From positions 2,170,001-2,234,000 of the forward strand of contig OY829943.1 of NCBI GenBank assembly GCA_963692465.1: DNA of 64,000 nt, given 5' to 3'. A program made the translations under genes and the position numbers. The notes below the pieces were generated by a model, which worked only from the letters and a program-made list of their open reading frames with translations, did not search any database and was not told the origin of the DNA. This document shows positions 26,223 through 33,363 of this stretch, piece by piece; within the stretch, counting starts at the first letter, position 1; each line of letters opens with the position of its first letter. The DNA is from JAUZOB01 sp963692465 (GTDB taxonomy: Bacteria > Bacteroidota > Bacteroidia > Bacteroidales > Prolixibacteraceae).

Positions 26223-26258
26223 ATTGGAATAAATCGAAAACTATAATCATTTTCAGAT

Positions 26259-28034
26259 ATGTATAGAACACATACATGCGGAGAACTGCGTATTGAAAAT
26301 GCAGGCGCTACCGTGACACTTGCCGGCTGGGTTCAGCGAATCAGAAACCTCGGAGGCATGACGTTCATTGATCTTCGCGACCGCTATGGAATTACTCAAC
26401 TTGTTTTTGATGAAAATACTACGGACGAACTGAAACAGTCAATCGGACAATTAGGTCGTGAATTTGTACTTCAGGTTGGTGGAGTTGTTCGTGAACGGAG
26501 CAGCAAAAATGCTAAGATGCCTACCGGCGATATTGAATTGGCCGTACAGAATCTCAACATATTAAATTCTTCAGTTACTCCTCCTTTTACTATCGAAGAA
26601 GATACCGACGGCGGTGATGAACTCCGTATGAAATATCGTTACCTCGACCTTCGCCGCAGCGTGGTTCGTGATAACCTGATCCTTCGGGCAAAGATTGCTC
26701 ATGCAACCCGAAGCTTCCTCAATGCACATGACTTTATTGAGACCGAAACCCCGGTGATGATCAAATCGACACCGGAAGGGGCACGTGACTTTGTGGTTCC
26801 TTCGAGGATGAACCCCGGTGAGTTTTATGCACTGCCGCAATCACCCCAGCTTTTCAAACAATTACTGATGGTTGCCGGCTTTGACCGCTACTATCAGATT
26901 GTAAAATGCTTCCGTGATGAAGACCTTCGTGCTGACCGTCAACCCGAATTTACTCAGATTGACTGTGAAATGTCGTTCGTTGAACAGGAAGATGTATTAA
27001 ATCTTTTTGAAGAATATATGCGTCATATGTTCCTTGAGATTAAGGGGATTGACATTAAGGAATTACCTCGCCTCACCTGGAATGATGCAATGGCAACTTA
27101 TGGATCGGATAAACCCGATATTCGTTTCGGAATGAAATTCCATGATCTGACGGCCATATTCGGAAGCGATAAGGTCAAATTTGGTCATGAGCTTTTTAAG
27201 GTTTTTGTCGAAGCCGAATATATCGGAGGAATCTGTGCCACTGGTTGTGCCGGATATTCCCGCAAACAACTGGATGAACTGACTGAATTTGTCAAAAAAC
27301 CACAAGTTGGTGCTAAAGGACTGGTTTACATTAAATACAACGAAGACGGTTCGTTTAAGTCGAGCGTCGATAAATTTTATGGACCAGAGCAACTGAAAGT
27401 CGTTGCCGATGATTTTGCTGCTAACCCCGGGGATTTGATCCTGATTCTTTCAGGGGACCGGATGAAAACCCTCACCGCTTTGTGTTCTCTGCGACTTGAA
27501 ATGGGAAGTAGACTGGGGCTTCGCGATAAGGATGTCTTTAAACCGTTGTGGGTTATTGATTTTCCGTTGCTTGAATGGAACGAAGAGGCTAACCGGTTTA
27601 CGGCTATGCATCATCCGTTCACTTCACCTAAACCCGAAGATATTGCTTTGTTGGATACCGATCCCGGAAAAGTTCGTGCTAATGCCTATGACTTGGTGAT
27701 TAATGGTGTTGAAATTGGCGGGGGATCTGTTCGGATTTTCAACCGCGAGTTGCAGTCGAAGATGTTTAAAATTCTTGGATTCACGCCCGAACAGGCAGAG
27801 TCACAGTTCGGGTTCTTATTGAATGCATTCAAATATGGGGCACCTCCTCATGCTGGATTGGCATTCGGCTTTGACCGGCTGACCGCTATGATTGCCGGAC
27901 TCGATTCAATTCGTGATACGATCGCTTTCCCGAAGAACAATTCAGGAAGGGATGTAATGAACGATTCGCCTGCTCCTATTTCACAGGAACAGCTTGATGA
28001 ACTCTGTTTGAAATTAGATCTGAAAGAGAAATAG
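26259..28034 (+). CDS. aspS: Aspartyl-tRNA synthetase
   Basis: A 591-residue class IIb synthetase that charges tRNA-Asp. An N-terminal OB-fold anticodon-binding domain (GWVQRIRNLGGMTFIDLRDR) leads into the catalytic core. Motif 2 is in KCFRDEDLRADRQPEF and motif 3 in AFGFDRLTAMIAG, with the bacterial GAD insert between. Length is normal for bacterial AspRS. A strong terminator follows. Confidence 0.97.
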   Translation: MYRTHTCGELRIENAGATVTLAGWVQRIRNLGGMTFIDLRDRYGITQLVFDENTTDELKQSIGQLGREFVLQVGGVVRERSSKNAKMPTGDIELAVQNLNILNSSVTPPFTIEEDTDGGDELRMKYRYLDLRRSVVRDNLILRAKIAHATRSFLNAHDFIETETPVMIKSTPEGARDFVVPSRMNPGEFYALPQSPQLFKQLLMVAGFDRYYQIVKCFRDEDLRADRQPEFTQIDCEMSFVEQEDVLNLFEEYMRHMFLEIKGIDIKELPRLTWNDAMATYGSDKPDIRFGMKFHDLTAIFGSDKVKFGHELFKVFVEAEYIGGICATGCAGYSRKQLDELTEFVKKPQVGAKGLVYIKYNEDGSFKSSVDKFYGPEQLKVVADDFAANPGDLILILSGDRMKTLTALCSLRLEMGSRLGLRDKDVFKPLWVIDFPLLEWNEEANRFTAMHHPFTSPKPEDIALLDTDPGKVRANAYDLVINGVEIGGGSVRIFNRELQSKMFKILGFTPEQAESQFGFLLNAFKYGAPPHAGLAFGFDRLTAMIAGLDSIRDTIAFPKNNSGRDVMNDSPAPISQEQLDELCLKLDLKEK

Positions 28035-28067
28035 TCGTTCTTTCGGAAATCTTTAATAATATCGTTG

Positions 28068-28111
28068 CAGCTGCTTTTATTGGTTTTCCAATAGGAGCAG
28101 CTGTTTTTTTG
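28068..28111 (+). terminator. Terminator of aspS
   Basis: A long hairpin (CAGCTGC at 28068 pairing with GCAGCTG ending at 28103, with an inner TATTGG / CCAATA stem) is followed by TTTTTTT. Confidence 0.9.
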
Positions 28112-28557
28112 TTTCGCAATCTGCGAGTGTTTTATTCTGTTAAATAAAAAGTTACACTAAATAGAAGTGTTAAGGCTAGTGTACCAGTGTGTTACAAAGA
28201 CATTAGCGCTACACTTTAAAGGTGGTTCATAGGTGGTTTACAGGTGGTTCATAGGTGCTCAGCACCTATGAACCACCTGTAAACGGATTATTATCCCGTT
28301 TTTAATATAGGAGCAAATATGATTGTGTACTGAATGTCAATCTGTAATGGACCCTTTTTAGGGATATTATCTCATGTGGTTGAGTCCCGATTATCAGCTT
28401 ATTTTAAATCCGGCTTACAATAAAGACCGGGGGCCGGTGAATGCTTTTGGATTTAGAATGCATATTGAAATGTGAAAACGCATATATTCTTTAATTTTGT
28501 GATGCAACTATCTTCTTATGCAAGGGTAGTTGTAAATGATATTTTATTATTTCGATC
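28104..28557. other. Gene-free stretch with repeats upstream of the first SGNH gene
   Basis: No supported gene. It holds small inverted repeats of ACACTA/TAGTGT type (28154-28183), the large palindrome described separately, and a TAATTTTG -7 box (28492-28499) about 60 bases before the SGNH hydrolase start. The rest shows no structure I can name. Confidence 0.6.
28221..28284. repeat. Perfect 24-bp-arm palindrome preceded by 11-bp tandem repeats
   Basis: Arms at 28236-28259 and 28261-28284 are exact reverse complements around one unpaired C. The left arm extends a tandem array with an 11-base period whose units are GGTGGTTCATA, GGTGGTTTACA, GGTGGTTCATA, then GGTGCT. The structure is not followed by a T run, so it is not an ordinary terminator. 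It resembles the repetitive extragenic palindromes that are copied around a genome. Confidence 0.85.
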
Positions 28558-29316
28558 ATGTTATTCTGTTTCAGTCAATTTTGTTTTTCAACAACCAGAG
28601 ATAAAAAGCCTGGGATCAATCTGGTGTTTATAGGTGATAGTATTACTTATGGAGCGAAACTAGATGATCCGCTTCAGGATGCGCCTCCTGTTAAGACGAG
28701 TAACTTCCTGCAAAAACAATTGGGAATTGGAACAGTCCGGTTTGCCAATTGCGGATTCAGTGGTTGCACAACCATGGATTTTTTACCGGAGCAGGGAATC
28801 CTGTTTTCTTCGGTACAGCGGGCAGCTGATTGTTTTTATAAGGACCGGTCGACAGTGCTTGTTTTTTCTATTTTGCTGGGGGCGAATGATAGCGCAAATC
28901 CGGGGATAGACGGATCGGGTATCACTCCTGAGCGACATTGCAGGAATATTAAGCAGATTATTAATCGGTTACTGGAGTTGTATCCCGGTTGTCGGGTCGT
29001 TGTGCATCGTCCGCTGTGGTATAGTCCGTATGCTTATGATGAAGGCCAGTATTTAAAAGGAGGGCTGATTCGGTTAAATGCTTATTTCACAGAAATAGAA
29101 AAGTTGATTGCCGATTATTCCGTCAGCTTTCCCGGACAAGTATGGGAAGGCGATCGGGAAGGATACAATTATTTTAAGAAGAACTATCTAACCGATCTTA
29201 CGCCGGAAGAAGGAAGTTCCGGGACTTTTTATTTACATCCGAATAAGACAGGTGCAGCTATACTTGGAGAGTTGTGGGCGAAAGCTATTTTTCCGCTAAT
29301 TGATTCATGTTCTTAG
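28558..29316 (+). CDS. SGNH/GDSL-type hydrolase, copy 1
   Basis: A 252-residue SGNH hydrolase, probably an esterase acting on acylated sugars or lipids. The nucleophile is Ser28 in FIGDSITYG; the oxyanion GxND site is in LLGANDSANPG and the catalytic histidine lies in YLHPNKTGAA. The N-terminus is short and only weakly signal-like (LFCFSQFCFS). It is clearly homologous to the next gene, for example in CRVVVHRPLWYSP against CRVVIHRPLWYSP, so the two arose by tandem duplication. Confidence 0.88.
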   Translation: MLFCFSQFCFSTTRDKKPGINLVFIGDSITYGAKLDDPLQDAPPVKTSNFLQKQLGIGTVRFANCGFSGCTTMDFLPEQGILFSSVQRAADCFYKDRSTVLVFSILLGANDSANPGIDGSGITPERHCRNIKQIINRLLELYPGCRVVVHRPLWYSPYAYDEGQYLKGGLIRLNAYFTEIEKLIADYSVSFPGQVWEGDREGYNYFKKNYLTDLTPEEGSSGTFYLHPNKTGAAILGELWAKAIFPLIDSCS

Positions 29317-29401
29317 AATAAGAAGAAAAGTCTTTGCCTTTAAATTTTTTCTAATTATTATATTCGTAGTCCGATTTAACAATTTGATCTAATCTACGAA
29401 T

Positions 29402-30178
29402 ATGAAAAAAATACAGTTTGTTGTCCTTTTGCTACTATGTATCAGTCAGATTGGTTTTGCAAAAGCTAAAGATGTAAAGAAAAATGTAAACATTGTCTTT
29501 ATCGGGAATAGTATTACTTACGGTGCCGGAATCAAAGATCCGGGTCACGATGCACCTCCGGTTAAAGCGGGAGAGTTTTTACAGGCTATTCCCGGAATGG
29601 GGAAAGTCCGAATTGCCAATTGCGGAGTTAGCGGCATGACAACGGTAGACTATCTTCCGGCTACCGCAACAAGATTTCCTATGGTGCAACAGGCTGCGGA
29701 TGGTTTCTATAAAGACAAATCGGCTTTGCTGGTGTTTTCCTTTTCACTGGGGACCAATGATAGTGCAATAAAGGGACCGAACGGTTCTCCGGTTTCACCT
29801 AAACAGTATCAGACCAATGTGAAGGTAATTATTGATCGGTTACTTACCTTGTATCCGGGTTGCCGTGTTGTGATCCATCGTCCGCTGTGGTATAGTCCGA
29901 ATACCTATAATGGAGCGATGTACTTGCAGGAAGGGTTAACTCGTTTGCAAAGTTATCTCCCAGAGATTGAAAAAATAATTGCAGACTATGCGGTAAGTAA
30001 TCCCAGACAGGTATGGATGGGTGATCGGGATGGATTTGATTATTTTAAGGTCAATCATCTAACCGATCAAATTGCCGAAGAGGGAAATGCCGGAACTTTT
30101 TATCTGCATCCCAATGAAAAGGGTGCCGCTAAACTTGGTGAACTCTGGGCAAAAGCAATCCTGCCGGTTCTAAAATAA
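29402..30178 (+). CDS. SGNH/GDSL-type hydrolase, copy 2
   Basis: A 258-residue paralogue of the preceding gene with a clear signal peptide (MKKIQFVVLLLLCISQIGFA). The nucleophile region reads FIGNSITYG (Ser37), with Asn in place of the usual Asp. The GxND site (SLGTNDSAIKG) and the histidine site YLHPNEKGAA are intact, so it should be active. It is likely periplasmic or lipid-facing. The DUF1848 gene starts 18 bases later and may be co-transcribed. Confidence 0.88.
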   Translation: MKKIQFVVLLLLCISQIGFAKAKDVKKNVNIVFIGNSITYGAGIKDPGHDAPPVKAGEFLQAIPGMGKVRIANCGVSGMTTVDYLPATATRFPMVQQAADGFYKDKSALLVFSFSLGTNDSAIKGPNGSPVSPKQYQTNVKVIIDRLLTLYPGCRVVIHRPLWYSPNTYNGAMYLQEGLTRLQSYLPEIEKIIADYAVSNPRQVWMGDRDGFDYFKVNHLTDQIAEEGNAGTFYLHPNEKGAAKLGELWAKAILPVLK

Positions 30179-30195
30179 GGGTATAACAGGAAAAT

Positions 30196-31188
30196 ATGGC
30201 TCAGCAATGGAGTAAAGTTGCGATCAGAACAGATCAGGGTGAGATCGTTGAGGCGATTGCTCCGGTAATTATCTCTGCCAGTCGGGCAACAGATATCCCT
30301 GCTTTTCATGCTTCGTGGTTTATGACGCAATTGGAACGGGGATATGTTTTATGGAAGAATCCGTTTAATGCTGCTGCTCCCCAGTATGTTTCTTTTGAGA
30401 AGGCTCGTCTGATTGTTTTCTGGACTAAGAATCCGAAACCTTTGATGCCTTACCTCCCTTTGCTTGATGAGAAAGGACTTCATTATTATTTTCAGTATAC
30501 CCTGAATGACTATGAGGTAGAGGGTTTTGAACCCAATGTCCCGAAATTGGAAGAGCGAATTGCAACTTTTAAGAAGTTGTCTGATCAGATTGGGAAGGAA
30601 CGGGTCATCTGGCGTTTTGATCCGCTATTACTTTCTGCGAAGATATCCGTTGCTGATTTGCTTGAGAAGATTCGATGCATCGGTGATGAATTGGTTCCTT
30701 CTACGAATAAATTGGTATTTAGCTTTGCTGATGTTCTCCGCTATGCAAGTGTCCAACGGAATTTGTTGAAGCGGAGTGATCATTTTACCAGAGAGAATAT
30801 TGCACTTTCTGAATTTACCGTTCAGCAAAAAATTGAGATGGCTCAGGGGTTGCAATCGATGCTTTATGAGTGGCGGAAGGTCAATCCGGAATTTAAGCTG
30901 GCGACCTGTGCCGAAGATATTCCGCTTGAATCGTATGAGGTTGATCACAATAAGTGCATTGATGATAAGTTGATAATCCGGTTGTTTCCCCAAGATGCTC
31001 CGTTAATGGATTTTCTGGGTTATCAGCCCGGAATGTTTGGAGCCGCAGATATTCGCACGGAGGCTGAAAAGAAGAAATTGAAAGATCGGAATCAACGACA
31101 GTTTTGCGGTTGTATTCGCAGTAAAGATATAGGTCGCTACAACACCTGCCCGCATCTTTGTATCTATTGTTATGCCAATTCGTTTTGA
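30196..31188 (+). CDS. DUF1848 protein with C-terminal cysteine cluster
   Basis: A 330-residue cytoplasmic protein of the DUF1848 family, function unknown. It begins with the conserved PVIISASRATDIPAFHA and carries WTKNPKPLMPYL and WRFDPLLLS, a TIM-barrel-like pattern. The C-terminus has a dense cysteine cluster, CGCIRSKDIGRYNTCPHLC followed by IYCYANS, which suggests a bound Fe-S cluster and resembles radical-SAM relatives. It lies 18 bases after the second SGNH gene. The Fe-S idea is inference. Confidence 0.85.
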   Translation: MAQQWSKVAIRTDQGEIVEAIAPVIISASRATDIPAFHASWFMTQLERGYVLWKNPFNAAAPQYVSFEKARLIVFWTKNPKPLMPYLPLLDEKGLHYYFQYTLNDYEVEGFEPNVPKLEERIATFKKLSDQIGKERVIWRFDPLLLSAKISVADLLEKIRCIGDELVPSTNKLVFSFADVLRYASVQRNLLKRSDHFTRENIALSEFTVQQKIEMAQGLQSMLYEWRKVNPEFKLATCAEDIPLESYEVDHNKCIDDKLIIRLFPQDAPLMDFLGYQPGMFGAADIRTEAEKKKLKDRNQRQFCGCIRSKDIGRYNTCPHLCIYCYANSF

Positions 31189-31219
31189 ATCAGCTTATTC
31201 CCTTTAGTAAAATAATTTT

Positions 31220-32167
31220 TCAGCTTGTTTTTAGCTTATTTATCTGGTCTTCGATTAGACCTTTATATCTTTCTTTCATATTGTCCGACAAAAAGGAAAT
31301 ATTAATAAACTCATCCCATTTAGGCCGTGCTCTCTCGAATTTGGTAAAAAGGTTGTTAATGATCTTATCCTCCAGACTGGATGCTTGCATTGCAGTGATG
31401 AAATCCTGTTTCCTGAGTTTTCGCTTTTCCCCATTTAGAGTCAATGCCAATTCTTCTGTGTCTTCAGGCATGACTAATGTTGTGGGAAGCATGTCATAGG
31501 CAGGAGTTAAAGTGTAGACTCCCTTGTTGATGCTGTACAAAGAGAAGTTTTTTAGGTGCATATCTGCATTTCCTGTAATCCAGGAGAACAGTACTTGTTC
31601 CCAGAAGTTGATTACATTCAGTTTAGGTGCGCTGGAATATCTCAGTATTAATTTGGCGATTTGTTCATAAGATCCTGTGTACTTGTATTCTGTCAGACGT
31701 TCCGATAATTGACACATGTCTTCCATTGGAAACTTATCTCCTTTTTTATTCCGGTCAATTCGTTTGGTTATATAGCAAAACTCACCGTCCCGAAACCGGA
31801 TAAGCGAATGGGGTACAACTTGTATCTTGGCTATTTCGGCTAAATGCATTGTCAAATCTTCTAATTCCGGCAGATTTGGATAAAGCTCGGTTTGAGGCTT
31901 TAAGATATAGCGACCCCATAACCCAACAATTGTAAAGCGTTGCGGCTCATTTCCCTCTCCTTTATGAATATCAAGAGATAATTTGGCTTGTACGCCGGTC
32001 AATGTAATTTGACTGCGAATAACCTGTTCTGCCAATTTCTCCAGATGTTCGCGGGTATAAGGCAGAGTCGGGGCTGTTGCTATTCCGAATATCATCTTTG
32101 AGCATCGTGGATGAAAATCAATCTGTTCTTCCTCTAATTCTTTATAGCAGTATAGACATTTTCTCAT
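31220..32167 (-). CDS. hipT: HipT-like serine/threonine kinase toxin (HipA C-terminal domain)
   Basis: A 315-residue HipA-type kinase lacking the usual N-terminal HipA subdomain, which is encoded by the preceding gene. Catalytic residues are in place: Lys90 (ILKPQ), Asp202 in NADMHLKN and Asp225 in TPAYDML, 23 apart as in HipA. The regulatory loop reads QITLTGVQAK with Thr55 and Thr57 where HipT has autophosphorylated serines. The N-terminus carries Cys4, Cys7, His19 and Cys22, a possible zinc site. It overlaps hipS by 4 bases. HipA/HipT kinases phosphorylate aminoacyl-tRNA synthetases; the target here is unknown. Confidence 0.88.
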   Translation of the reverse strand: MRKCLYCYKELEEEQIDFHPRCSKMIFGIATAPTLPYTREHLEKLAEQVIRSQITLTGVQAKLSLDIHKGEGNEPQRFTIVGLWGRYILKPQTELYPNLPELEDLTMHLAEIAKIQVVPHSLIRFRDGEFCYITKRIDRNKKGDKFPMEDMCQLSERLTEYKYTGSYEQIAKLILRYSSAPKLNVINFWEQVLFSWITGNADMHLKNFSLYSINKGVYTLTPAYDMLPTTLVMPEDTEELALTLNGEKRKLRKQDFITAMQASSLEDKIINNLFTKFERARPKWDEFINISFLSDNMKERYKGLIEDQINKLKTS

Positions 32168-32499
32168 GATTGTCCTTCCTCTCTGTTGATTGGTATAATA
32201 CTTACTGCCCCAATGCAGTCTTTACAACAAGCCAAAAGTAGGGACATTCGGTCTCGTTCATTGATTTTCCAACTCTTTTCCGCAATGTTGAGTAACCAAC
32301 CTTCCGGGATAAGGCCATCAAAGAATGGAAATAAAACATTGCTTAGGTAAGGCTTTTCGGATAAAGGTAATGTTAAACTGATTGCTTGCGCTTTTTCAGA
32401 CTGAAGGAATACACGGTCATAATTGAAGGTGAATCCGTTTTCATCTTCAGTTAGCACTCCTGCTAATTGGTTCTGAAGATATACATTTGCCTGTTTCAT
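32164..32499 (-). CDS. hipS: HipS-like antitoxin (HipA N-terminal subdomain as a separate protein)
   Basis: A 111-residue protein matching only the small N-terminal subdomain of HipA, seen in LFPFFDGLIPEGWLLN and RMSLLLACCKDCIGAVSI. In the E. coli HipBST system this domain is a separate protein and acts as the antitoxin of HipT. Trp68 in the PEGW segment is a candidate for blocking the kinase site. It overlaps hipB and hipT by 4 bases each, so the three should be made in fixed ratio. A frameshifted single hipA is excluded, because each unit has its own ATGA start-stop overlap and intact ends. Confidence 0.85.
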   Translation of the reverse strand: MKQANVYLQNQLAGVLTEDENGFTFNYDRVFLQSEKAQAISLTLPLSEKPYLSNVLFPFFDGLIPEGWLLNIAEKSWKINERDRMSLLLACCKDCIGAVSIIPINREEGQS

Positions 32500-32717
32500 T
32501 GGTCCGTATTGTTTTTATTCATAAGAACGGCGCCGACTTCTGAACCAAACAGATTAAGAATCTGATTCACTTTGTCTAAGCGAAGAGTTTGTTTCCCTTG
32601 TTCCAGGTCACGTACAAAACGGAGACCAACTCCTGATTTCTCGGACAGCTCTACTTGTGTAAGATTGTATTGCTTACGCATTTTTTTTACATAATCGGAC
32701 AGCGATGTAGATTCCAT
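32496..32717 (-). CDS. hipB: HipB-like XRE-family antitoxin/repressor
   Basis: A 73-residue helix-turn-helix protein (TQVELSEKSGVGLRFVRDLE) ending in the typical HipB-like strand FGSEVGAVLMNKN. It should dimerise, bind the palindromes upstream and repress the hipBST operon. The frame can be opened to a TTG at 32738, but those codons lie inside operator O1 and next to a TATATTTG -7 box. ATG 32717 is therefore the start. Confidence 0.9.
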   Translation of the reverse strand: MESTSLSDYVKKMRKQYNLTQVELSEKSGVGLRFVRDLEQGKQTLRLDKVNQILNLFGSEVGAVLMNKNNTDQ

Positions 32718-32719
32718 AT

Positions 32720-32858
32720 TATACCCGTTTGGGTACAAATATATGAAATAATTTATCGATTATACCCGATTAGGTATAAAACAATGGAATATATTCAAAA
32801 TATACCCGTTAAGGTATAAAATTGAATTATTATAATTTTTTATACCCTTTCGGGTGTA
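32720..32858. promoter_or_regulatory. Four phased HipB-type operators
   Basis: Four 18-bp palindromic sites of type TATACCC-N4-GGGTATA occur at 32720-32737, 32761-32778, 32801-32818 and 32841-32858. Centre-to-centre spacing is 41, 40 and 40 bases, close to four helical turns. The first overlaps a TATATTTG -7 box (32736-32743, minus strand) and lies 3 bases before the hipB ATG. The even spacing suggests cooperative or looping binding by HipB. Confidence 0.85.
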
Positions 32859-32922
32859 ATTTCGGTATTCGTTTTTTGAGGTTTATTCCTGTATCTGATT
32901 ATCGGTGCGGCACCAATTCGAA

Positions 32923-32953
32923 TTAGGACAATTAATAAAAATTCGTATTTTTG
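32923..32953 (+). promoter_or_regulatory. Promoter of the metal-efflux operon
   Basis: TTAG (32923-32926) is followed after 19 bases by TATTTTTG (32946-32953), a full -7 match. The ATG of the next gene is at 32959, so the transcript would be leaderless or nearly so. Confidence 0.5.
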
Positions 32954-32958
32954 AATCG

Positions 32959-33276
32959 ATGAGAATTATAGCATTCATACTCTCCATTTATATTTTGGTC
33001 CTTACCGGAACGCCCTGTTACGATAAGCCGATGAATCGTATTTCTCATCAGACAGAAGTATTTTCTGCAAATCATTCTTCCCATTCAGATAACTGTGATC
33101 CGGATGAATGTTCTCCTTTTTGTTCCTGTAATTGTTGCGCTACTCCGGTGATTTATATGGATGCAGCGATTCATCTTCAGTGTTACTATCAGTTGCAAAC
33201 CCAGGAGCTAAAATATAAACCGGCGCTCGTTTCTGCTCCATCTCATCATATCTGGCAACCGCCTAAATTCTGCTAA
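32959..33276 (+). CDS. Small Cys/His-rich exported protein of a metal-efflux operon
   Basis: A 105-residue protein with an N-terminal signal segment (MRIIAFILSIYILVLTG). It has a metal-ligand-rich middle, NHSSHSDNCDPDEC followed by SPFCSCNCCATP, and a His-containing tail. It precedes a CusA-type pump gene, a position where Bacteroidota often carry a small protein annotated as DUF6660. A periplasmic metal-binding or chaperone role is inferred from composition and context. The frame is open to 32905, but ATG 32959 places the signal peptide at the N-terminus and fits the promoter. Confidence 0.78.
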   Translation: MRIIAFILSIYILVLTGTPCYDKPMNRISHQTEVFSANHSSHSDNCDPDECSPFCSCNCCATPVIYMDAAIHLQCYYQLQTQELKYKPALVSAPSHHIWQPPKFC

Positions 33277-33363
33277 TACAACACACTTAATTATTTCGTT
33301 TTTAGCTTCTCTATCCAGGGGAAGCTGAGATTGTTTGTATTAACTTTTTTAAGGTATTTCGTT

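Noticed and set aside
26100..26258. T-box or other tRNA-sensing leader before aspS
   Set aside because: Only a single 10-bp hairpin is present, with no T-box sequence or specifier loop; the hairpin overlaps a promoter-like element.
28221..28284. The palindrome as a CRISPR repeat or ordinary terminator
   Set aside because: Units are 11 bp with no spacers, no T run follows, and aspS already has its own terminator.
32164..32499. hipS and hipT as a single hipA broken by a frameshift
   Set aside because: Both parts have their own start codon, a 4-base stop-start overlap and complete ends, and match the known three-gene architecture.
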